Shown piece after piece: positions 38,701 through 46,000 of a stretch of 64,000 bases of DNA (position 1 is the stretch's first letter; the number at the start of each line of letters is the position of its first letter). Under the pieces are notes generated by a model. That model worked only from the letters and a program-made list of their open reading frames with translations, was not told the origin of the DNA and searched no databases. The position numbers and the translations under genes were made by a program. The stretch spans positions 19,125-83,124 of the forward strand of contig JAHHHR010000034.1 of NCBI GenBank assembly GCA_019359245.1. The letters run 5' to 3'. The stretch is from Nostoc desertorum CM1-VF14. GTDB taxonomy: Bacteria; Cyanobacteriota; Cyanobacteriia; Cyanobacteriales; Nostocaceae.

Positions 38701-39316
38701 CAACCAACATTGTGCCCATGCTTTCCATTGTCACAGACACCATCAACGGACGGCGATCGCCTTTTTTGGCAAACACCTCTTCAATGGCATTCAGCGCCGC
38801 CTTAATTTGCAGTACATCTTGGCAGGTTTCCACCAAAAATAAATCGACACCACCATCCCACAGCGCCTCTGCTTGTTCAGCAAAAGTGGCTTTCATAGTG
38901 TCAAAGTCAATATGTCCCAAAGTTGGGAGTTTCGTTGTGGGGCCGATGGAACCTGCCACAAACCGGGGTTTTTCTGGCGTGGAAAATTCCGCCGCCACAC
39001 GCTTGGCCAATTCTGCGGCTGTCTTGCTGAGGTAGTAGGCTTGGTCTGCCAAGTCATATTCTGCCAGCACAAGGGACGTACTGCCAAAGGTATCCGTTTC
39101 AATGACATCTGCACCAGCAGCGAGAAAGTCACGGTGAACCTTAGCCACAGCTTCAGGTTTAGTGTGGACTAAGTATTCGTTACAACCTTCATACTGTGGG
39201 CCGCCAAAGTCCTCAGCAGTAAGGTTTTGGGTTTGTAAGTTGGTTCCCATCGCCCCGTCGAAGACGAGGACTGGTCTATCTGGACTACGCAGGCGTTCAA
39301 GGAAAGGATGAGTCAT
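35789..39316 (-). CDS. metH: Cobalamin-dependent methionine synthase
   Basis: 1175 residues. It transfers a methyl group from 5-methyl-tetrahydrofolate to homocysteine through methylcobalamin. In order: the homocysteine-binding barrel (residues 1-320) with the zinc Cys motif GGCCGT; the pterin-binding barrel (about 345-620) with LNASGSKKCRDLL and LDVNVDY; the B12 cap and Rossmann domains with VKGDVHDIGKN, where the axial ligand is about H736; and the C-terminal activation (SAM-binding) domain ending in YRGSRYSFGYPACP. Full length, with no truncation. No cobalamin riboswitch box was recognised upstream. Confidence 0.95.
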   Translation of the reverse strand: MTHPFLERLRSPDRPVLVFDGAMGTNLQTQNLTAEDFGGPQYEGCNEYLVHTKPEAVAKVHRDFLAAGADVIETDTFGSTSLVLAEYDLADQAYYLSKTAAELAKRVAAEFSTPEKPRFVAGSIGPTTKLPTLGHIDFDTMKATFAEQAEALWDGGVDLFLVETCQDVLQIKAALNAIEEVFAKKGDRRPLMVSVTMESMGTMLVGSEISAVLTILEPYPIDILGLNCATGPDLMKPHIKYLAEHSPFIVSCIPNAGLPENVGGQAHYRLTPLELRMSLMHFVEDLGVQVIGGCCGTRPEHIQQLAEVAKDLKPKVRHPSLEPAAASIYTTQPYDQDNSFLIVGERLNASGSKKCRDLLNTEDWDGLVSMARAQVKEGAHILDVNVDYVGRDGVRDMHELVSRIVNNVTLPLMLDSTEWEKMEAGLKVAGGKCLLNSTNYEDGEPRFLKVLDLAKKYGAGVVIGTIDEDGMARTADKKFAIAQRAYRQAVEYGIPATEIFFDTLALPISTGIEEDRENGKATIESIRRIRQELPGCHVILGVSNISFGLNPASRMVLNSVFLHEATAAGMDAAIVSANKILPLSKIDERHQEICRQLIYDERKFEGNVCVYDPLGELTTAFAGVTTKRDRSLDESLPIPERLKRHIIDGERIGLEEHLKKALEEHPPLEIINTFLLDGMKVVGELFGSGQMQLPFVLQSAETMKAAVAFLEPFMEKSESGNNAKGTFIIATVKGDVHDIGKNLVDIILSNNGYKVINLGIKQPVENIINAYEQHKADCIAMSGLLVKSTAFMKENLEVFNEKGISVPVILGGAALTPKFVYEDCQNTYKGKVVYGKDAFSDLHFMDKLMPAKATGNWEDLQGFLNEVETAEVSTNGHKEPKTKTAEETSAEPKVVDTRRSEAVAIDIERPTPPFWGTKLLQPSDIPIEEIFWHLDLQALVAGQWQFRKPKEQSKEEYQAFLAEKVYPILETWKQRILEENLLHPQVIYGYFPCKSEGNSLHIYDSENQSQQVATFEFPRQKSLRRLCIADFFASKESGIIDVFPMQAVTVGEIATEFAQKLFSANQYTDYLYFHGMAVQVAEAVAEWTHARIRRELGFTAEEPDNIRDILAQRYRGSRYSFGYPACPNIQDQYKQLELLQTDKINLYMDESEQLYPEQSTTAIIAYHPLAKYFSA

Positions 39317-39727
39317 TTTTTCCTAGAAGAAATGAGGATATCAAGTGAGTCTTCTGATACTCGACTTACTTTATTATTTTCCAAAATTATGATATTTTTG
39401 GCATCCTTTTAATAAAGTCTGTTTTGCTGAAACTCACCATTGGCTCATTTTGACTTGATTTCTCAAGGTTGACGATTGCAGAATTATCCAAAAGCGCCCT
39501 CAGACTCGCCGACTTGAACAAGAGACAAGGAAGCAGGGAGCAGGGGGAAGCGGACTTCGCCTGTGTAGCTACGAATCCCGTTCGCCAAGGCTTAAGTTAA
39601 CTGATTCTACACATAGTAAGATGAAATATTTTCGCCAAGTTTCTTATCTTGGGATCACAACTTAGAGTTGTCACTCCGTTCAGCTCAAAGATGGGAAAAA
39701 CACCAGGAGTATTACTTGAGTTTTACT
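39317..39727. other. Divergent spacer between metH and DUF4126
   Basis: 411 bases. The left part is AT-rich and must carry the metH promoter. Around 39535-39595 lies a GC-rich dispersed-repeat fragment (AGGGAGCAGGGGGAAGCGG...). I looked for a B12 or SAM riboswitch and saw none. Confidence 0.55.
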
Positions 39728-40357
39728 ATGGATTTAAATTCTTTGTTCAATCTAAATACATTTATTGAATTATTACTAGGGATTAGTTTGAGCGCGGCGG
39801 CTGGCTTGAGAGTATTTGTACCACTGTTAGCATTGAGTGTGGCTTCAGTTTTTGGACATTTAGATTTGCCGACTGACTTTGATTGGCTGGAAACACCTCA
39901 AGCTGTAATTGTCTTTGCAGCCGCTTGTTTGCTGGAAATTATCGGTTATTACATTCCTTGGTTGGATCATCTGCTGGATATTGTCGCCACTCCTGCGGCA
40001 TTTATCGCCGGGACAATCGTCACAGCATCTGTTGCTCCAGAGATGAATCCACTGGTGCAATGGACGTTAGCTTTAGTTGCTGGTGGTGGAACCGCAGGAT
40101 TAACTCAGGGATTAACAAATATATTGCGGATAAGTTCTACAGGCGTTTCTGGTGGATTAACCAATCCAGTTGTATCAACCATTGAGTTGGTCATCGCAAT
40201 CGGACTGTCTGTGCTGGCATTAGCTTTACCAGTGGTAGCAGGAGTGATTGTGATTGGTTTTCTAATAATAGCTATTCAAAGAATTTGGAGTTTCTTCTTG
40301 AGTAAACCATCTTCTCAAATTAACGAAACCGTCTCTCCATCAAGAGAATTGGGATAA
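39728..40357 (+). CDS. DUF4126 membrane protein
   Basis: 209 residues from the ATG at 39728. A frame-extending start at 39668 would add 20 polar residues not expected before the first helix. About five hydrophobic segments are seen (NTFIELLLGISLSAAAGLRVFVPLLAL; AVIVFAAACLLEIIGYYIPWLD; ATPAAFIAGTIVTAS; WTLALVAGGGTAGLTQG; VIAIGLSVLALALPVVAGVIVIGFLIIA). GLRVF and GGLTNPVVST are conserved family patches. An integral membrane protein of unknown function. Confidence 0.75.
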   Translation: MDLNSLFNLNTFIELLLGISLSAAAGLRVFVPLLALSVASVFGHLDLPTDFDWLETPQAVIVFAAACLLEIIGYYIPWLDHLLDIVATPAAFIAGTIVTASVAPEMNPLVQWTLALVAGGGTAGLTQGLTNILRISSTGVSGGLTNPVVSTIELVIAIGLSVLALALPVVAGVIVIGFLIIAIQRIWSFFLSKPSSQINETVSPSRELG

Positions 40358-40381
40358 GTAGTTATGGATTGGTTTTATAGC

Positions 40382-40413
40382 TGCGACGCCGAATAGCCCG
40401 TCGTAGACATCGC
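40382..40413. repeat. 32-bp inverted repeat, left copy
   Basis: This 32-base sequence is the exact reverse complement of 41179-41210. A shorter relative in direct orientation (GTCGTAGACATCGC, then TTATAAAGCGATCGTAGT) lies at 41054-41088, and a diverged one at 50666-50693. The two perfect copies bracket the toxin-antitoxin pair. Confidence 0.9.
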
Positions 40414-40436
40414 TATTATAAAGCGATCGTAGTAAT

Positions 40437-40790
40437 TTATAATTCCAAGGCCGCTATTAGACAAAAATTCACCTGATTAATTGTCTCAGACGAAAGAGAA
40501 CCCAGCTTTCTGAGAATCATAGATTTATTTAATGTAAAAATTGACTCACAGCGAACTACAGACTCAACTCTAATACCTGCACTGCCAATTTCATCGCCCG
40601 TTATTAAGTATTGCGTAACAGTTAAAGGGCGATTAGTGTTGGAAGTACAGGGCACAACCATCAAATCATCAAGAATTTGATTCAAGTGGTTTGCCGAAAT
40701 TACAACAGCAGGACGAACTTTAAACTGTGCCAATCCCGTTGAAGGCATGGGCACTCGACATAACACAATATCACCGCGCTGTAAGTTCAT
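40437..40790 (-). CDS. PemK/MazF-family toxin
   Basis: 117 residues from the ATG at 40790. An upstream ATG at 40817 would overlap the antitoxin more deeply and precede the conserved start. MNLQRGDIVLCRVP, then RPAVVISAN and VVPCTSNT, are the PemK/MazF beta-barrel motifs. RNase activity on mRNA is expected, held in check by the adjacent antitoxin. The gene overlaps the antitoxin stop by 20 bases and is translated after it, the usual order. Confidence 0.85.
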   Translation of the reverse strand: MNLQRGDIVLCRVPMPSTGLAQFKVRPAVVISANHLNQILDDLMVVPCTSNTNRPLTVTQYLITGDEIGSAGIRVESVVRCESIFTLNKSMILRKLGSLSSETINQVNFCLIAALEL

Positions 40791-40974
40791 CAGCAAATAC
40801 TTCGTCGTAAATATCATTTTCAGGGCTTACCCAATCTTGATAAGCCTGAGACTCAACAGCAGGATTAACAGATTTTTCGCTATTCTTGAAAGAAAGAGCT
40901 AAATCAAGCAATGCTGATAACTGCTCATCATTCAGTTGTTCAATCAGACTTAGAAGTTCTTGACGAATATTCAT
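40771..40974 (-). CDS. Antitoxin of the PemK/MazF pair
   Basis: 67 residues. It is a small acidic protein with a helical N-terminus (MNIRQELLSLIEQLNDEQLSALLDLAL) and an acidic C-terminal tail (DIYDEVFADEL) that probably wraps the toxin. No ribbon-helix-helix signature is clear. Its role is inferred mainly from position and overlap with the toxin gene. It is translated first. Confidence 0.7.
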   Translation of the reverse strand: MNIRQELLSLIEQLNDEQLSALLDLALSFKNSEKSVNPAVESQAYQDWVSPENDIYDEVFADELTAR

Positions 40975-41712
40975 GGAATTGCCGACTGTTAACTATATTC
41001 AATGTATGCCATAAGGCGATCGCCTGTAGCGTTGGTGGTGCGTAGGCGTAGTTCGTCGTAGACATCGCAATTATAAAGCGATCGTAGTCTTAGGGTGTGT
41101 TAGCGCGAAAGCGTAACGCACCTTTAATACTCGTGAATGAGTCTTTTATACTCGTGAATGAATGTTATCTTAAGGGTTGCGATGTCTACGACGGGCTATT
41201 CGGCGTCGCACTCAAATAATTTGACCATTCAAAGCGATCGCACCCAACTAATTGGAATATCAAAGCCGACTCACAAATGTTGCCTCTACCCAGATCAATC
41301 CTTTTATTTCTTAACTTAACATCAATGGCGAGACGCCCACCCCACAAGAAGTAATTGAGTATTTTTTTATTTGGAAATCTCTTGAGAACTGCTATATGTC
41401 CAAGTGCACGACAAAATTGTACTCAACAGTACCTTTTTTTGTGTTAGATATTTTTAATATTCATAAGAGTAGCTTATTAAATAGTGAATACTTTTTCTAA
41501 TTGTACTTATAGGAGTATTTCTGCCTACTTAAAATTAAATATCAGCATTGCGATGTGCTACATCTAACCTATATATGAACAATTATCCGAAATGCTGCTA
41601 GTTTAGTTAGTAGTTTGGGTGAAATGTACTTAAATTAAGCGATCAATTCCCTAAAACCAATATTTAGCCAATATATTTTGTCATCCCTATTCCTGAGTGA
41701 ACTCGATTAGTT
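40975..41712. other. Gene-free repeat-rich region
   Basis: 738 bases. From 41020 to 41211 it is filled with dispersed repeats: a GTCGTAGACATCGC element (41054-41088), a TGTTAGCGCGAAAGCGTAACGCAC palindrome near 41097-41122, two copies of TACTCGTGAATGA (41128-41140 and 41149-41161) and the right 32-bp inverted repeat (41179-41210). The remaining 500 bases are AT-rich, with no gene or clear promoter recognised. Confidence 0.6.
41179..41210. repeat. 32-bp inverted repeat, right copy
   Basis: Exact reverse complement of 40382-40413. With the left copy it encloses about 830 bases containing the toxin-antitoxin pair. Confidence 0.9.
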
Positions 41713-43050
41713 ATGCTCCTAGATTTAGAAAGATTTTATCAGGCTTGCAATCCAAGCAGACCTCTAATCATAGGAAATGCCAGCGATCGCAGGTACTATA
41801 TCGATTTTGCTGCGGTGCGGGGTGGTAAAATCATTGAGGCTTTGCAACGCACGATCGCTCGGATATCGCCGGATGTACCAACTTGTCAGCTATTTACAGG
41901 ACATCTCGGCTGTGGAAAATCAACGGAGCTGTTGCGGCTCAAAGCTGAGTTGGAAGTACAGCAATTTCATGTAGTTTACTTTGAGTCTACCCATGTCTTA
42001 GAAATGGCAGATGTGGATGTGACTGATATTTTGTTAGCGATCGCAGGCCAGGTGAGTGAAAGCCTAGAAGCAATGAAAATTAGGCTCAAACCTACTTACT
42101 TCACCAAGTTATTTGGTGAACTTGTGGATTTTCTGCAAACGCCAATTGATCTTGGGGTAGAAGCAGAGTTGTCTGTGGGGATTGCCAAAATTACAGCTAA
42201 AACTAAAGAAAGTCCCCAATTACGGCGGCGGTTAAGAGATTATCTAGAACCGCGAACAGCAAATATTTTACAGTCAATTAATCAAGAATTGCTAGAACGT
42301 GCCAACAAAGAACTGAAAGCCAGGGGTAAAAAAGGACTGGTAGTTATTGTTGATAACTTAGATAGAGTGGCAATTCGACCTTTACCATCGGGGCGATCGC
42401 TGCCAGAATACTTATTTATTCAACGTGGTGAACAGTTACGCAAACTGAATTGTCATGTAGTCTACACCATTCCCCTAGCTCTGACTTTCTCCAACGATAG
42501 CGCCGAACTTCAGCATCGTTTGGGGGGAGGAGTTGCACCAAAAATGTTACCGATGATACCTGTGCGTCTGCGCTCTGGGGAGATTTTCACCCAAGGGCTA
42601 GCAATGATGCAGCAAATGGTGCTAGCTAGAGCTTTTCCAGACATTCTGCCTAGCGATCGGTTAGGCTTAATTACAGAAGTGTTTGATAGTCAGGAAACCT
42701 TAGATCGATTGTGCCTGATTAGTGGTGGTCATGTACGCGACTTGCTAGGTTTACTATTTGACTGTCTGCGAGAACAAGATCCACCCTTTGAGCGGGAGTG
42801 TGTCGAATTGGTGATTCAAAGACAGCGGGATTACCGAGCTAACGCTATCGACCCTCATGAGTGGGAACTAATCTTTCAGGTGGTGCAACAGCAAAGAGTT
42901 AGAGGTGATATCCAATACCACACTCTATTGCGAAGTTTATTTATATTTGAATACCGCGATCATCAGGGAGCCTGGTTTGCCGTCAACCCAGTTTTAGCAG
43001 AGACAGAAAAATTCAAATCATGGTTGAAGGACACCCACAAGCAGATATAA
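41713..43050 (+). CDS. P-loop ATPase paired with the STAND protein
   Basis: 445 residues. Walker A is GHLGCGKST near residues 63-71, and Walker B VVIVDNLDRV near 208-217, so it is an AAA/STAND-like ATPase domain (about 40-300). A helical C-terminal region follows that probably contains a winged helix (residues 360-445, HEWELIFQVV...HTLLRSLFIFEY). No sensor repeats or effector domain are seen. Its last 31 bases overlap the start of the next gene in another frame, so the two proteins are almost certainly made together. Function unknown; perhaps an ATPase adaptor for the STAND protein. Confidence 0.75.
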   Translation: MLLDLERFYQACNPSRPLIIGNASDRRYYIDFAAVRGGKIIEALQRTIARISPDVPTCQLFTGHLGCGKSTELLRLKAELEVQQFHVVYFESTHVLEMADVDVTDILLAIAGQVSESLEAMKIRLKPTYFTKLFGELVDFLQTPIDLGVEAELSVGIAKITAKTKESPQLRRRLRDYLEPRTANILQSINQELLERANKELKARGKKGLVVIVDNLDRVAIRPLPSGRSLPEYLFIQRGEQLRKLNCHVVYTIPLALTFSNDSAELQHRLGGGVAPKMLPMIPVRLRSGEIFTQGLAMMQQMVLARAFPDILPSDRLGLITEVFDSQETLDRLCLISGGHVRDLLGLLFDCLREQDPPFERECVELVIQRQRDYRANAIDPHEWELIFQVVQQQRVRGDIQYHTLLRSLFIFEYRDHQGAWFAVNPVLAETEKFKSWLKDTHKQI

Positions 43051-46000
43051 GAGCAGCTAACGAGCGTGCTTTGCGGAGTTTGGGGAGAGCAATTGCCCTC
43101 TCTAGCGGTCAATTCTCTTTGGTTTTGGTGTGCTGCAATTATCGAGTTTTGCAAGAGCGAATGCTGCAACGACTCGAAGAAATCTCTTCAGGAGTACACC
43201 GAATTGAAAAGGTAGTTCTGTCGCATAATGCTAGAAGCCTTTACACAAGTATTCATTTACAACTGCTAACGGAAGATAATCCGCCATCAGCGTTGATGAT
43301 TTTGGGTTTAGAGTCAGTAGATGGACTTGATGATCTACTTAGCTCGATCAATCATATTCGTGATGAATTTCGCAAACGCCACCCATTTCCTCTAATTGTG
43401 TGGATGAATGAGGAAGTGTTGCAAAAGGTTGTGCGTTTAGCACCAGATTTTGCTAGTTGGGCAGCGACACCGATTCGGTTTGAAATGACAACTGAATCAT
43501 TGCTGCAATTTTTGCAACAGGAAACTGACTCTCTATTTGCTACGGTATTACCAACCGATGCTGCACAACATCAAACTCCTCAAATTGCAAAGCATTATTT
43601 CACTGTGGAGCAAGTCTGGGAACATAGCTATGAACTCCACTTTGCCATTAGAGAGTTGCACAATCGTGGTATCACCTTAGAGCCAGAATTACACGCTAGT
43701 TTAGAATTTGTTTTTGGTCTAGATAATTATATTAGCGATCGCATCAATACAGCTTTAAACCATTTTCAGCAAAGCTTGCAAGTTTGGCAAAAGTTAGAAG
43801 AAAGAGGGAATGGGGGAGCCGGGAGAGATCAGGAAGTATTTTCTTCGCCATCTCCTCCATCTCCCCCATCTTTGCTACTTTTGCGAGAAGGAGTTTTGCT
43901 ATTTTATATTGGGCTGTGTTATTGCCGTTTGGCAGAGCAAAATCAAACAGAAAACCGTCGCCATTGGTACACAGCTAAATCTTATTTTCAGCAGTGCTTG
44001 AATATCTTGCAGGTGGCTGGGCGTTCAGATGTAGTTGCTGGATTTATTGGTCAACTTGCAGAGGTTCTGCAATATCTCCAAGAGTGGGAAGAGTTGCAAA
44101 CTGTTGCTCAAAAGTCTTTGGAGTTACATCAAACTTATGGTATTCAAATTCAATTAGCTTGTGACTACGGTTTTCTGGCGCAAGTGGCTGTGCAGCAGTC
44201 ACGGTGGGTACAGGCGAGTATATTAGCACACGTATCACTCCTGAAACTAGGTGAGGCGCAAAAGCACAATGACCCTTCTAATTGCTTCTTTCCATTACTG
44301 TTGGGACAAATTTACTATTTAGTTTTAGCGAAAGCACAGCGAAATCTAAATGAGTTAGAAGTAGCTCGTGAATATCTAGACAAGGCGACAAAAGAATTAC
44401 CAGCAGCCTTAGAAAGCAGTGCCCATCAATACGATGCCCATCGTTATATTCGCTTATTGCGGACACTGCGATCGCTCTATTTTGAAGAAGGGCGTTATTT
44501 GGAAGCCTATTACATTCGACAAAAACGGCGTTCTGTTGAGCAGCAGTATGGTTTTCGAGCTTTTATCGGTGCAGGGCGTTTGCAACCGCGAAGACAGGTG
44601 ACAAACCCAGCATTGATGTCATCTTCTGGGAGTAGCAGCGTTGCTTTAGAAATTGCAGCTTCCGGTCGAGAGCGTGATATTAATAACTTAATTGGCAGAA
44701 TTAGCCGCGCTGATCAAAAATTGACGGTGATTCACGGTCAATCAGGGGTAGGTAAAAGTTCTATTGTAACTGCGGGTTTAGTTCCAGCACTGCAAAATCG
44801 AGCCATTGGTGATCAAATAGCTATACCTGTGGTGCTGCAAGTTTACACCGATTGGGCGCGGGAATTAGGGAAATCTTTAGATGAGGCGATGTCTAATGAC
44901 GCATCCCTTGCCATATATGCTGACATCATGGCAGAAGCAGCTATTGAATCGGAAGCTGTGCTCTACTCTGTCACACCTATTACCATCCTCAGAATTTTAC
45001 AGCAACTAAAAGAAAATGCTGATAACCATCTGATCACAGTTTTAATTTTTGACCAATTTGAAGAATTTTTCTTTGGTTATAGCGATCGCAATCAAAAGCA
45101 AGAATTTGATAAATTTATTAGCGACTGCCTGAATATCCCCTTTGTCAAAGTTATCCTTACCTTGCGAGAAGATTATTTACACCGTTTATTAGATTTTAAA
45201 CATCTTTCGGCACTAGAAGCGATTAATAATAATATTCTCGACAAGCATATTCGCTACCAGTTAAATAACTTTTCACCAGAATATGCCAAAGCAATTATCC
45301 AAAAATTGACAGAGCGATCGCAGTTTAATTTAGAGCCTGCTTTAATTGATGCCTTAATTGAAGATTTATCTACAGGATTTGGAGAAGTCCGCCCCATTGA
45401 ATTGCAAGTTGTAGGAGCGCAAATTCAAGATGAGCGAATTACTACACTAGAAGAATATCAGCCATATAGACCCAACAAACTCATTGAGCGATATTTAAAA
45501 GAACTCATTAAAGACTGCGGCCCAGAAAACGAGCGAGCCGCGTTACTTGTCTTATACTTATTAACAGATGAAAGTAACAACCGACCTTTTAAAACTCGTG
45601 CTGAGTTAGCGGCGCAACTAGCAGAGTTAGAAGATGCTAGTAAATTAGAATTAGTATTAGAAATTTTAGTTAGCTCCGGTTTAGTAGTACTATTCCCTGA
45701 TGTACCAGAACGCTATCAACTGATTCACGATTATTTAGTAGACTTGATTCGCTACCTGCAACAACAAGAATCGAGCTTACAGGTACAACTTAACCAACTA
45801 CGCTACAAAGTAGAACAGAGTCAAGCAGAGATTGAACGGCTGAAGAGTGAACTTAGCCAAAATGAGCAGCGATCGCAATTGGTAGATCATCATCCCCAAC
45901 AGGGTTTGGATTTATTAACAGAATTACGGGAGTTACACAAGCGCGAAGAATTGAGTCAGTTAGAAATTGAGCAATTACGAGTTGAACTCAAAGAAAAAGA

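Noticed and set aside
39317..39660. Cobalamin riboswitch upstream of metH
   Set aside because: No B12-box or matching stem could be found in the leader.
40380..41210. CRISPR array
   Set aside because: The repeats are few, of mixed orientation and irregularly spaced, with no cas gene in the window.
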